From positions 1 through 40,696 of the forward strand of contig CAIJXH010000004.1 of the NCBI GenBank assembly GCA_903824595.1: a DNA stretch of 40,696 nt, in the 5' to 3' direction. Shown here in pieces: positions 31,705 to 40,587 of the stretch. Made by a program: the position numbers and the translations under genes. A model generated the notes under the pieces. It did not search any database. It was not told where the DNA came from and saw only the letters and a program-made list of their open reading frames with translations. Position 1 is the first letter of the stretch; each line of letters opens with the position of its first letter. The stretch is from an uncultured bacterium. Lineage in GTDB: Bacteria > Patescibacteriota > Minisyncoccia > Phycocordibacterales > UBA2100.

Positions 31705-32736
31705 TCAAAACTCCGCGAACAGTTTTCTGTTCTTCACATCAATGCGGACTCTTTTGCCGTAGGGCATGGGTATCTGCGGGTCGGTATGCCCGAAGTTCAT
31801 ATTTTGGACGATTGGCGCGGTCGCGTTGTAACGTCTGATGATAGTGCGTATTACATCGCGCTGATTCTTCCGATACTCAGCTTTTTGGGTAGCGTCTTGC
31901 TGGTGATTAAATTCCCATGCCTTCGGTCGTCCTACAAGAAATCCTTTTACTCTCGCCAACATCCCCCGCTCACCGAGCGCGCGATACACGCGAGAAACGT
32001 AATCGCTTGAAGGAATTTCTTCAGAAGTTTCTGTCATGAGAATTATGTTGTCAAAATCTTCGAGTGTCGGCATCGAGATACTGTGTCGCAAGAGCTCGTC
32101 GATTGATTCGAGACAGCCACCCCATGTAATGCCTTCAGTATTGTGCGCACCATCCCATATCCAACCCTCGCTTGGTTCGTAGATTCGTCGTTGATTCAGT
32201 GTTATCGGATCATCCCAATTCAATCCGATGTCGTTGTAGGTTTCGCTCGACACAAGCTCACTCTCACCTTCTTCAAACAATGCCTTCTTAAGATACAGAA
32301 TCGTGTAATCATCCATCGCTCCTTGCATTGCAAACTGCGTCAAGATCGCACCGCCATAATATGAAGGAATACCCTGTAGCCACAGGAAATTTGCGAAATG
32401 CGTATTATCGCTAAACCCGAAAAATGGTTTTGGGTTGCTGGTAAAGGGTTCGGTAGGAAGATGTTTTATGTAGGTGATCTGATCGTCGCCACCGAGCGAG
32501 GCAAACACACCTTTGATGGAAGTGTCTTCAAATGCCGCGATCAAATCGCGCGAGCGATCTTCTCTGGACGCACCGATTTGCTTCGTGGTTGGAAATTCGA
32601 CTGGAACAAGCCCAAATAGTTCGCGCAATCGCGTAAGACCAAGATCATACATGCGCGGCCATTTGCCAGGCGCAGCGAAGGAGGGCGAGAGAATTGCCAC
32701 CTTATCGCCGGGGTGAAGTTTTTGTAGATGTTGCAT
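31705..32736 (-). CDS. S66 LD-carboxypeptidase/MccF-like peptidase
   Basis: 343 residues. KLHPGDKVAILSPSF at the start, nucleophile Ser in FFGFSDNTHF near 110, GGCLESIDELL supplying Glu near 210, and NFGHTDPQIPMPYGKRVRID with the catalytic His near 315. The N-terminal region SLGGDDQITYIKHL lines the pocket. Members cleave LD-peptide bonds of peptidoglycan or detoxify microcin C-type compounds; MccF-like is favoured by similarity in the C-terminal half, but the substrate is open. Confidence 0.88.
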   Translation of the reverse strand: MQHLQKLHPGDKVAILSPSFAAPGKWPRMYDLGLTRLRELFGLVPVEFPTTKQIGASREDRSRDLIAAFEDTSIKGVFASLGGDDQITYIKHLPTEPFTSNPKPFFGFSDNTHFANFLWLQGIPSYYGGAILTQFAMQGAMDDYTILYLKKALFEEGESELVSSETYNDIGLNWDDPITLNQRRIYEPSEGWIWDGAHNTEGITWGGCLESIDELLRHSISMPTLEDFDNIILMTETSEEIPSSDYVSRVYRALGERGMLARVKGFLVGRPKAWEFNHQQDATQKAEYRKNQRDVIRTIIRRYNATAPIVQNMNFGHTDPQIPMPYGKRVRIDVKNRKLFAEF

Positions 32737-32759
32737 GGTAGCTATATGCTTCTAGATGA

Positions 32760-33095
32760 TCATATTCGGTGTTTATTCGCCTCGTTCGCAGAGATGATTG
32801 CCTTTGCCACAGCATCGACATACAATCGAATCGCCGGGCGGTTTTCTTTTTTGTATTGAATTTTTGTGCCGATGACTCTCTTGCAGTCGGGGCAGGACGC
32901 TTCCTTGCCGACCTGTATGTGTGATGTGTGCAATCGGTCGATGTACATGCGGCGCAAATGCCCGGGACCGTCCTTCTGATATATTCCGAGAAACGCACCA
33001 CATCCTTCGCAGGTTATTTTTAGAAACCGTGAATGTCCACCGCGCACATCGCGGTACTGATCTTTTTTGAATGCAAAAGTGTTGTTTGATTTCAT
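32760..33095 (-). CDS. Zinc-ribbon protein, unknown function
   Basis: 111 residues from ATG 33095; ATG 33110 is an alternative. Cysteine pairs CEGCG and CPDCK form a zinc ribbon; between them FLGIYQKDGPGHLRRMYIDRLHTS. I have the impression of similar small proteins in CPR genomes but have not verified it. Basic overall, so a nucleic-acid-binding role is plausible. It lies 23 bases upstream of the S66 gene in the same direction. Confidence 0.7.
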   Translation of the reverse strand: MKSNNTFAFKKDQYRDVRGGHSRFLKITCEGCGAFLGIYQKDGPGHLRRMYIDRLHTSHIQVGKEASCPDCKRVIGTKIQYKKENRPAIRLYVDAVAKAIISANEANKHRI

Positions 33096-33131
33096 AATGA
33101 ATACAGGCATTGTAATACAAAAATGGACCCG

Positions 33132-33155
33132 GTGGCATGCGTTGCGGCATGCCAC
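33132..33155. repeat. 9-base hairpin upstream of the zinc-ribbon gene
   Basis: GTGGCATGC/GCATGCCAC with loop GTTGCG. On the minus strand it is followed by CCATTTTTG about 12 bases later. It may be a secondary terminator or a site in the 5' region of the zinc-ribbon gene. Confidence 0.45.
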
Positions 33156-33265
33156 TCTGGGTCATGAGTACTGTTCAACAAAGATGCGTCTTATACACGT
33201 CGAGGACATTTCGTGCCATTATCGGCAGACAACCCGCTTCCGAAATTTTCTATCTCTCAAAGAGA

Positions 33266-33299
33266 AACGCCGCGTAAGCAGGTGGCTTGCCGCGGCGTT
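33266..33299 (-). terminator. Terminator after the 263-residue unknown gene
   Basis: A 9-base stem AACGCCGCG/CGCGGCGTT with an inner AAGC/GCTT pairing; on the minus strand it is followed by TCTCTTTG. It lies 21 bases past the stop at 33321. Confidence 0.7.
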
Positions 33300-33320
33300 A
33301 GGTTGCTTCAAACCAAATAC

Positions 33321-34112
33321 CTAGGGGTGATGCATCTGCATCGAGATAGGATTATTGATAGGAAGTGGATTTCGCAATGCGCGGAGTATGTCAACAGGTA
33401 TATCGATAACATGCAAATATTCTTTTTCACCAAGCAGCATGGCCGCACCATTCACCACACGAACAAAATTGATGGCTTGCAGCAGATGAAGTCGGCATCG
33501 ACTATCCAATTGAAATTTATCAGGATTCTCCACATAATTTTTCATCTCGCGCAGTAGTGGTCGGATCGCAATGGGAAGCGCATCGGCAAGCACGTAATTC
33601 CACTGTCCCGACATGTGTGAGAACACAATATTATCTTTTCCTATCAAATCCAGTATCTGACCCTCATCACAGGCGAAAGCAATTGTTTTACGTAAAAAAT
33701 CTTTCAGTGTGTCGGCTAGCTGCGCATCTTCGATGCTCGCCTGCATCAAGCGGGTCAATCCTCTGCTTGGTGATATGTCCAGCAGTAAGATTTCCTCTTT
33801 AGTTGAATGTTGCTGAGAATCGGGGTTTAGTAGTACCTGTGTCAGAGCGAGATACTTGTGTTCTTCCATGGATGTATATTCAAGAAATCCGCCAAAACAA
33901 AAAGAAATCCTCTGAGAATCTTGCATTTCCTTGCATAACTCCTGTACGGCAACCGTCGTCCACATTTGCTGCATATCTGGAACTTGGTACTGCTTGGCTA
34001 AATCCCCATCATTTCGATGATAATCACACAGCAACTCCATCATGAGTGCGCGTGTAACTGGTACTTGCATCAGGTATCGTCGCTCCGATCTCTTGATGCG
34101 ATCAATCGTCAT
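33321..34112 (-). CDS. Hypothetical protein
   Basis: 263 residues, soluble, helix-rich, no family I recognise. Segments ISFCFGGFLEYTS, LLLDISPSRGLTRLMQ and FACDEGQILDLIGKDNIVF look like strand-helix units. Methionine- and glutamine-rich (MQQMWTT, LLNPDSQQHSTKEE). It begins 6 bases after the methyltransferase gene, so the two are probably co-transcribed, and it ends at a good terminator. Confidence 0.6.
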   Translation of the reverse strand: MTIDRIKRSERRYLMQVPVTRALMMELLCDYHRNDGDLAKQYQVPDMQQMWTTVAVQELCKEMQDSQRISFCFGGFLEYTSMEEHKYLALTQVLLNPDSQQHSTKEEILLLDISPSRGLTRLMQASIEDAQLADTLKDFLRKTIAFACDEGQILDLIGKDNIVFSHMSGQWNYVLADALPIAIRPLLREMKNYVENPDKFQLDSRCRLHLLQAINFVRVVNGAAMLLGEKEYLHVIDIPVDILRALRNPLPINNPISMQMHHP

Positions 34113-34118
34113 GACGTC

Positions 34119-34736
34119 CTATCGCTTCTGTGCAATGAGCCCAACAAACATGTTGGTAAGTGGGGTGCCGTCTTCGCGTTTTTTTCGCAAACCCGTTTCT
34201 TTCTCAAACAGGACATGAACGTCCCAGTCCGCGTACAAATCTTTGAGGACATCCTGGTTGGCAATAAGGAAGCGGTCGGAATCGCTCTGATTCTCTTTCG
34301 ACAAATCTCCCTGCGTAGTGAAGGTGGTGATCACGTTGAAGCCGCCTTGGCGCGTATGCGCCTGCATTGAGCGCACGCATTCGATTGCCTTGTCTGTCGT
34401 AAGAAAATGGAGTACAAACGTGCACAGCGTCACGTCGTATGACGTATTAAAAACGCGACTGGAAATATCCGCAACCTCGGTCGTTATCGGCAAATTCTCG
34501 GCTTCGGCTCGCTCTTTGAGCATACTCATCGCGATGGGCGACGCATCAATTGCATGGACAGCGAATCCATGTTGAGCCAAAAAAATACTGTTTCCACCAC
34601 CCCCCGCACCAAGATCAAGAACGCTTCCCGAAGAAATATATTGCGTCAGTCGTTCGACTATTTTGTGCACTTTGCCGAATGCGTTTTTATCGGCGAGATA
34701 TAGTTTGTCATACGTATTAGTTTGACTCACATCCAT
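34119..34736 (-). CDS. Class I SAM-dependent methyltransferase (TehB-like)
   Basis: 205 residues from ATG 34736. SAM motif VLDLGAGGGGNSIFLAQHGFAVHAIDAS is clear, followed by VADISS and TLCTFVLHFL in the positions of motifs II and III. Similar to tellurite-resistance/small-molecule methyltransferases of the TehB group; substrate unknown. The open frame extends to 34847 inside ileS, so the start is chosen 16 bases after the ileS stop. It and the downstream unknown gene form a pair. Confidence 0.85.
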   Translation of the reverse strand: MDVSQTNTYDKLYLADKNAFGKVHKIVERLTQYISSGSVLDLGAGGGGNSIFLAQHGFAVHAIDASPIAMSMLKERAEAENLPITTEVADISSRVFNTSYDVTLCTFVLHFLTTDKAIECVRSMQAHTRQGGFNVITTFTTQGDLSKENQSDSDRFLIANQDVLKDLYADWDVHVLFEKETGLRKKREDGTPLTNMFVGLIAQKR

Positions 34737-34752
34737 ACAGTTTTGATTATTT

Positions 34753-37575
34753 TCATAGGTCAAGCAGTTTTTCAAAACGGATTTCCGTATTCGTCTCTTT
34801 TTCAAGCTGTGTTTTGTGTTTTTCAATAAACGCCGCATTCTCCGCACTGCGTGCTACCGAATAAGTGCCCTGCTCCCCCGGCTTGAGCCCGCTCGTTTTT
34901 CGGAATCCTTGGATCTCGCGGATGATATCGCGAAGCATGCCTTCTTCGCGGAGCTCGTCGGTAAGCGTCGTGTCGAGCGCGACGTCATTGGCAACATTCG
35001 CATTCACCACCACTTCCTTCACATTCACCTCGTCGCGGATCACTTCCAGCAATTCCGGCGCAAGCGGATTCTTCACTTCGAGTTTTGAAAGCGGCTGGCG
35101 CACGCGGATTTTCGCCGCATCGCGCGCTTCGAGCGCGAGCGAAACGATGCGCCGCGCCTCTGCCATATCGGCAAGAATTTTCTCATCCACACTTCCCGCT
35201 TCCGGCCAGCCTGCGAGATGCACGCTTTTGCCCTCGCCACCCACCCCCTGCCACACACTCTCGGCAAGAAACGGCATTACTGGCGCAATGAGTCTGGAAA
35301 TGGTGAGTAATACCTCTCTCTGCGTCGCAAGCGCACTTTGCTTATCGAACGAATCTTCTTTCACTCGCTCGCGCGAACGACGCACATACCACTGCGAGTA
35401 ATCTTCCACAAACTCGCGTACCTGCCGCGTGGCGCGCGGCAAGTCGTATGCTTCAAATGCGTTTGTCACTTCGCGCACCAGTTCCGCGAGTCGCGCGAGA
35501 ATCCACCGATCCAACACATGCACACTGTCTGACGCTTTCGTAAGCCCGTCGTATTCTGTTTTGTACAAATCATAAAATTTGTAGCAATTCCAAAGCATGC
35601 CCACGATGCGATTGTGCGCGTCGCGTACGTCCTCGTCACGGAAACGCACATCTTCTGCCTGCATCACCGTACTCGACATGAGATAGAAGCGAAGCGCATC
35701 GGAGCCATACCGATCAATCAGTTCGATAGGATCGGTGTAATTGCGTTTTGACTTTGATATTTTCTCGCCGTCAGATGCAAGTATCGTGCCAGTGGAGACA
35801 ACATTGCGAAACGCGAGCCGATCGAAAAGTAATACACCCATCGCATGCATGTAGTAGAACCACGTGCGCGTCTGCGCGATGTATTCCGCGATAAAATCAC
35901 CGGGCGCACGCTTTTCAAATTCGCCCTTGTTCTCAAACGGATAGTGATATTCGGCAAACGGCATTGAACCCGACTCCACCCAGCAATCCACCACCTCCGC
36001 GACACGCTTTTTCACGCCACCACACTCGCACGCAAACGTAAACTCATCCACATAGGGTCGGTGCAAATCAATGTCTGTCGACACGGGTTCTTGCGCCTTC
36101 TCTTTGAGCTCTGCGATACTTCCCACCACGTCAATCTTGCCGCATGATACGCATTTCCAGATCGGCAGCGGTGATGCCCAGAAACGATTGCGCGAGATGG
36201 TCCAATCGGGCGCATTCTCGACGATGTGCTGGAAACGGCCGTGTTTCAGGTGCTCCGGCACCCAATTCACTTTTTCGTTTTCCGAAAGCAGTTTCGCTTT
36301 CACTTTTTGGATGTTGAGAAACCACGACGAGACGGCGTTATAGATGAGCGGCGTGCCGCATCGGTAGCAATGCGGATACGAGTGCGTGTGATTCTTGCGC
36401 TCAAACATCAGTCCACGCTTTTCAAGATCGACCTTGATTTCCTTCTCCGCTTGTTTGATGTACTTTCCGCGCAACGCCTCTGGCGCTTTGTCGTTGTATG
36501 TGCCATCGGCATTGAGAAGTTGCACCATTGGCAATCCTTCTTTCTGCCCCAATGCAAAGTCGTCTTCACCGTACATCACGGCAGTGTGCACGATGCCCGT
36601 ACCCTCTTCCGTAGAAACAAAATTGGCGGCGTAAACTTTATATGACGTATCGGATTTGAGTGCGGGAACATCGAACAGCGGTTCGTATTCAATTCCCGCT
36701 TCCGCCATCTGCTTCCCTGTAATTGCCCAATCAAAAGATCCAAGGTCATTCTGATCTTTCAGCGCAGTTGCTTCTTGTACACCTCGTCGAACGGATATCA
36801 GTTTTGCGCCATTCTTTTCTTCAAAGCTATAGCGAACACCCCCACCAACAGCCAACCCCACATTCCCCGGCAACGTCCACGGCGTCGTGGTCCATGCGAG
36901 CAAATATACATCGCCACTCAATCCTATTTTTTCAGGGTTTTTTATTTTGAACTTCACCGTCACCGCTTCCTCCGTAATATCTTTGTAGGTGTTGTCCATC
37001 GCGATCTCCGCTTTTGCGAGCGGGGTCTCGCAATGCGTGCAGTACATGAGCACTTTATTGCCTTCGTAGAGCAGATTTTTGTCCCACAATTGTTTCAACG
37101 CCCACCACACCGATTCGATGTACGTATTGTCCATCGTCTTGTACGAATTCTTGAAATCCACCCACCGCCCCACACGCTCCACGTATTTCTCCCAGTCGTG
37201 AACGAATTGCAAAACCATTGCGCGGGCTTTTTCATTGAACACTTTGACGCCAATCTTTTCGATATCTTTCTTCGTCTTCAATCCCAATTCCTTTTCCACC
37301 AGCGATTCAATCGGCAAGCCGTGACAATCCCATCCCCATCTGCGACGCACGCGATAGCCGCGCATCGTCTGATAGCGCGGAATGACGTCTTTGATGATGG
37401 ATGAGAGAAGCGAGCCGTGGTGCGGCAAGCCCGTGGCAAAGGGCGGACCGTCGTAGAAGACATACTCGCCCTTCGGCGCGTCTTTGGCGAGCGACTTCTC
37501 GAATATCTTTTTCTCATTCCAAAAAGCAAGAATGTGCTCTTCTCTTTTTGCCGTTTCACTCTTTTGCTCCGACAT
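34753..37575 (-). CDS. ileS: Isoleucine--tRNA ligase
   Basis: 940 residues from ATG 37575. Class I motif reads GLPHHGSLLSS where HxGH is expected, followed by DVIPRYQTMRGYRVRRRWGWDCHGLP, the editing domain, and GEKISKSKRNYTDP (KMSKS). WFLNIQ and WWALKQ segments are typical of IleRS. The last His of the HIGH motif is Ser here. The start is supported by TGG-TATAGT 7 bases upstream. It charges tRNA-Ile, including the UAU tRNA in this window. Confidence 0.96.
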   Translation of the reverse strand: MSEQKSETAKREEHILAFWNEKKIFEKSLAKDAPKGEYVFYDGPPFATGLPHHGSLLSSIIKDVIPRYQTMRGYRVRRRWGWDCHGLPIESLVEKELGLKTKKDIEKIGVKVFNEKARAMVLQFVHDWEKYVERVGRWVDFKNSYKTMDNTYIESVWWALKQLWDKNLLYEGNKVLMYCTHCETPLAKAEIAMDNTYKDITEEAVTVKFKIKNPEKIGLSGDVYLLAWTTTPWTLPGNVGLAVGGGVRYSFEEKNGAKLISVRRGVQEATALKDQNDLGSFDWAITGKQMAEAGIEYEPLFDVPALKSDTSYKVYAANFVSTEEGTGIVHTAVMYGEDDFALGQKEGLPMVQLLNADGTYNDKAPEALRGKYIKQAEKEIKVDLEKRGLMFERKNHTHSYPHCYRCGTPLIYNAVSSWFLNIQKVKAKLLSENEKVNWVPEHLKHGRFQHIVENAPDWTISRNRFWASPLPIWKCVSCGKIDVVGSIAELKEKAQEPVSTDIDLHRPYVDEFTFACECGGVKKRVAEVVDCWVESGSMPFAEYHYPFENKGEFEKRAPGDFIAEYIAQTRTWFYYMHAMGVLLFDRLAFRNVVSTGTILASDGEKISKSKRNYTDPIELIDRYGSDALRFYLMSSTVMQAEDVRFRDEDVRDAHNRIVGMLWNCYKFYDLYKTEYDGLTKASDSVHVLDRWILARLAELVREVTNAFEAYDLPRATRQVREFVEDYSQWYVRRSRERVKEDSFDKQSALATQREVLLTISRLIAPVMPFLAESVWQGVGGEGKSVHLAGWPEAGSVDEKILADMAEARRIVSLALEARDAAKIRVRQPLSKLEVKNPLAPELLEVIRDEVNVKEVVVNANVANDVALDTTLTDELREEGMLRDIIREIQGFRKTSGLKPGEQGTYSVARSAENAAFIEKHKTQLEKETNTEIRFEKLLDL

Positions 37576-37582
37576 GCGGAAA

Positions 37583-37588
37583 ACTATA
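37583..37588 (-). promoter_or_regulatory. Extended -10 box of ileS
   Basis: TGG-TATAGT, 7 bases before the ATG at 37575. Confidence 0.65.
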
Positions 37589-37680
37589 CCACTTGCCGCG
37601 CGAAAAAACGAAATTCGCGCCAGATACATCCAACAAATGCCTCATGAGAAATTGGTTTTCTTCCGTTTAGCAAGGAGTGC

Positions 37681-37711
37681 AAAATCCTAGAGGTGTCGCC
37701 TCTAGGATTTT
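37681..37711 (-). terminator. Intrinsic terminator after argS
   Basis: A 13-base perfect stem (AAAATCCTAGAGG) with a 5-base loop; the minus-strand arm ends GGATTTTGC. It lies 8 bases past the argS stop and separates it from ileS. Confidence 0.75.
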
Positions 37712-37719
37712 GGTTTTCT

Positions 37720-39372
37720 TCACATCTTCTTCGGCGCGGGAATGCCGAGAATCCAGAGACCCTTCTGAAGCGTGCGCTGCATCGCTTCGACAAGCGCCAC
37801 TTTGCCGGGAGCACTGGATGAGCCGTCGAGAATATGTACCTGCGCGTACCAGCTGTTGAAACCACTTGCAAGCTGGAGCAAGTAATTGGTGAGCACATGC
37901 GGCTCATACTCGCTCGCCGCATACTCGACGACTTCGGGAAAACGATGCAAGAGTCGCGAGAGATCGTTGGGCGCAAGCGTTGCGCTCGACACAGCCACAC
38001 CCTGCTCGTGCGCCTTGTCGACAATCGCCGACGCGCGAGCATGCGCGTACTGCAAATACGGACCTGAATCACCTTCGAGCGAAAGCGCACGCTCGCGGTC
38101 GAAGACGATATTTCTTCCTGTTCCCGTTTTCAGAATTTCATATTTGAGTGCAGCCACCGCTATTTCCTCGGACAACACCGAACTATCGTCAGCCCTGCTC
38201 TCCGCTGCGCGTTCACGTGCTTTTGCTTCAAGATCAAGAAAAAGCGATTCGCCCGTGAGAACATTGCCAAGACGAGACGACATCTTGCCTGTTGTGAGCG
38301 TGAGAAAACCCGTAGCAACATGACGCATCGTTTTGCCTTCGGTCTCGGGAAACACAGTACTAATCGCCTCGTACAGGACTTTGAAATATTCTTTTTGTTC
38401 GACACCCGTGACGACAACATACCGATGCCACGCAGGGTACCTCTTCTGCTTGAGCACGAAGTTGCCTAAATCTTTCGCCTCGTACGTCGGAAGACCGTGC
38501 GAATTGAGGAACACTCGCGTATGCGAGCCATGGAAGACATGTGCGCCTTCTGATATGGGGAACATGTTTGGATACCGCTCCACAATCTCCTTACCAACAG
38601 GGGCTGCCTCGCTCTCAAAGATTTCTGCATCAAACGTTGTGCCGAGCTTGCGACACAGCTCATCAAGGTGACGGCGTGACGTTTCGATACCACGCTCGCG
38701 AAGCGCATTCAAGACAGGATCGGCTCTCTCATAGAGCTTTTTGTTGATCGTCTCAATCTCCTGTTTTGCAGACGGATTGTTCTCGTATGCTTCATTCCCT
38801 GCTCGATACGCAGTGCCAAGCGCGGCAATATCATTCGGATCACCAGATGTTTTCTGAAGCCCCCACACACCTTTTGCCACCGTGAGACCGATATCGGAAG
38901 GGTAGTTGATACGCATCACATGTGCGCCGCAAAACTGCAAAAGCCGTGAGATTGATTCGCCAATGACGTTACCGACGAGATTACCAATATGGAGTGGCTT
39001 GAAGAGGTTTGGACTTGTGTATTCGATAAGCACCTGTTCTCCTGCCAGATCCGCGTTGCTCCCCCACATATCTTCCGTACGTGCTGCTTCCACCACGCGC
39101 ACCAGCTCGCTCGTATCAAGAAAGAAATTGATGAAACCAGTTCTCGCGACTTCGATCTTTGCAATACCATCCATCGTGCCAAGCTCCGCGACAATTCTCT
39201 CGGCAAGCACGCGCGGCTGCATCTTCATGTCCTTTGCATACTTGAGTGCGACACTCGTCGAGTAGTCGCCGTTCTGCAATTCAGAAGGATGTTCGAGTTG
39301 TATATCCGACACACCAGAAACACCCGCTTCCGCGAGTGCTTCTGTTATTCTCTTTTTCAATAGGTCCCGCAT
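37720..39372 (-). CDS. argS: Arginine--tRNA ligase
   Basis: 550 residues, the usual length. N-terminal additive domain, then YTSPNLFKPLHIGNLVGNVIGES (HxGH replaced by HIGN near 130), GLTVAKGVWGLQ, and TTGKMSSRLGNVLTG, a KMSKS-like loop, with the ALxYxxLK-type helix ALKYEILKTG. The C-terminal anticodon-binding helices include LLQLASGFNSWYAQV. TGC-TACAAT 6 bases upstream supports the start. It lies 26 bases downstream of rplK's stop. Confidence 0.96.
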   Translation of the reverse strand: MRDLLKKRITEALAEAGVSGVSDIQLEHPSELQNGDYSTSVALKYAKDMKMQPRVLAERIVAELGTMDGIAKIEVARTGFINFFLDTSELVRVVEAARTEDMWGSNADLAGEQVLIEYTSPNLFKPLHIGNLVGNVIGESISRLLQFCGAHVMRINYPSDIGLTVAKGVWGLQKTSGDPNDIAALGTAYRAGNEAYENNPSAKQEIETINKKLYERADPVLNALRERGIETSRRHLDELCRKLGTTFDAEIFESEAAPVGKEIVERYPNMFPISEGAHVFHGSHTRVFLNSHGLPTYEAKDLGNFVLKQKRYPAWHRYVVVTGVEQKEYFKVLYEAISTVFPETEGKTMRHVATGFLTLTTGKMSSRLGNVLTGESLFLDLEAKARERAAESRADDSSVLSEEIAVAALKYEILKTGTGRNIVFDRERALSLEGDSGPYLQYAHARASAIVDKAHEQGVAVSSATLAPNDLSRLLHRFPEVVEYAASEYEPHVLTNYLLQLASGFNSWYAQVHILDGSSSAPGKVALVEAMQRTLQKGLWILGIPAPKKM

Positions 39373-39378
39373 ACCTGC

Positions 39379-39384
39379 ATTGTA
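39379..39384 (-). promoter_or_regulatory. Extended -10 box of argS
   Basis: TGC-TACAAT, 6 bases before the ATG at 39372. Confidence 0.6.
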
Positions 39385-39398
39385 GCAGTCGCGGAGCG

Positions 39399-39821
39399 TT
39401 AGATCTCGGAATCGATTCCCATCGATCGAGCCGTGCCCGCAATGAGACGCTTCGCTTGCTCGAGGCTATTTGCGTTCAAATCCTCCATCTTCTCCGTAGC
39501 AATCTCCTCAAGCTGCTGCTTGGAGAGCTTGCCCACCTTGGTCTGCGCCTTTTGCGAACCCTTCTCCATACCGAGCTTTTTCAGAATGAGACGTGAGGCT
39601 GGCGGCTTCTTGACGATGAAGGTAAAGCTGCGATCCTTGTAGACGGTAAGCAAGACTGGCACGATATTGCCCGCCATCGGACGCGTCTGGTCGTTGAACT
39701 GCTTGACGAACTCGCCAATGTTGACACCCGCAGGACCAAGCGCAGTACCCACCGGCGGCGCAGGAGTCGCCGCTCCCGCCGCGATCTGCAATTTGATGAT
39801 CTTTGTGATTTCCTTTGCCAT
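39399..39821 (-). CDS. rplK: 50S ribosomal protein L11
   Basis: 140 residues. [26 protein letters not shown] is the diagnostic start; [18 protein letters not shown] and the end [13 protein letters not shown] fit. Usually followed by rplA (L1), but here argS follows. A TATAGT box lies 8 bases upstream. L11 sits at the GTPase centre. Confidence 0.97.
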   Translation of the reverse strand: MAKEITKIIKLQIAAGAATPAPPVGTALGPAGVNIGEFVKQFNDQTRPMAGNIVPVLLTVYKDRSFTFIVKKPPASRLILKKLGMEKGSQKAQTKVGKLSKQQLEEIATEKMEDLNANSLEQAKRLIAGTARSMGIDSEI

Positions 39822-39829
39822 GTCGCGGC

Positions 39830-39835
39830 ACTATA
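39830..39835 (-). promoter_or_regulatory. -10 box of rplK
   Basis: TATAGT on the minus strand, 8 bases before the ATG at 39821. Confidence 0.55.
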
Positions 39836-39861
39836 TACGCATTCTTCGTTTGATTCAAGTG

Positions 39862-39966
39862 TTATGAATCAAGCAACGGCGTTTCATCGTCAAACGGCGG
39901 TAGATATTCAATGCCCTTCTGTTTCAAATATTCATGGAATTTCGCCTCTAATTCGGGAATATACAC
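39862..39966 (-). CDS. Possible 34-residue small protein with strong Shine-Dalgarno
   Basis: From GTG 39966: YIPELEAKFHEYLKQKG, then IEYLPPFDDETPLLDS and TAA at 39862. A strong Shine-Dalgarno AGGAGGT (39980-39974) sits 7 bases upstream, unusual in a window with hardly any. The ATG two bases upstream opens only a 6-codon frame. The N-terminal part is a charged helix and the rest is acidic. It lies between nusG and rplK, so co-transcription is likely. No family recognised. Confidence 0.5.
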   Translation of the reverse strand: MYIPELEAKFHEYLKQKGIEYLPPFDDETPLLDS

Positions 39967-40032
39967 ATGTTCAACCTCCTATACATAGGTCGGTTTCAAT
40001 CAATAGATTCTACTCGCGCATTCAGACGGAAA

Positions 40033-40578
40033 TCAAACCCGCTGCACTTGATCTGCCTCCAGTTCGACAGGTGTTTCGCGACCAAACATAGGAACAAGAA
40101 CTTTGACCTTGCCATTTTCCTCGTCAATCTCACCAACCTTCCCTTCAAGATCCTTGAACGGGCCATCAATAATAACGACCGCATCTCCCTCGGAAAGATC
40201 GATCGCATGACGCACGACATCACCAGAAACACGCTTGAGTATTTTCTCAACCTCTTCAGGCAGAAGCGGCACCGCCTGATTGGCAGTACCCACAAAACCA
40301 GTAACCTGCGGCGTATTGCGCACCACGCTCCATGCATCATCACTCGCGATCATGTCAACCAATACGTATCCAGGGAATGTTTTCTCGCGCATTTCTGTTT
40401 TGCGTCCATTTTTTATTTTTATCTTTGTCTCCGTCGGGACGACCACGTTGAAGATATGTTCTTTCATTCCGAACGACTCTATGCGCTGTCTAAGGTTGCG
40501 CGCCACCGCATCTTCGTATCCAGAATAGGTGTGGATTGCATACCACTGTCGTTCACCGCCGTATGTTTGTTTTGCCAT
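40033..40578 (-). CDS. nusG: Transcription termination/antitermination protein NusG
   Basis: 181 residues. RQWYAIHTYSGYEDAVARNL is the NGN-domain start; KTFPGYVLVDM and RNTPQVTGFVG are typical; the C-terminal KOW motif is VIIDGPFKDLEGKVGEIDEENGKVKVLV. It binds RNA polymerase and links it to ribosomes or Rho. It is in the usual nusG-rplK order, with a small ORF between. Confidence 0.97.
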   Translation of the reverse strand: MAKQTYGGERQWYAIHTYSGYEDAVARNLRQRIESFGMKEHIFNVVVPTETKIKIKNGRKTEMREKTFPGYVLVDMIASDDAWSVVRNTPQVTGFVGTANQAVPLLPEEVEKILKRVSGDVVRHAIDLSEGDAVVIIDGPFKDLEGKVGEIDEENGKVKVLVPMFGRETPVELEADQVQRV

Positions 40579-40587
40579 AGTTTCTAA

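Noticed and set aside
32773-33165. 130-residue minus-strand ORF
   Set aside because: Out-of-frame shadow of the zinc-ribbon gene; residue pattern is unlike a real protein.
39864-40091. 75-residue plus-strand ORF
   Set aside because: Opposite the 34-residue ORF and the end of nusG; no start signal.
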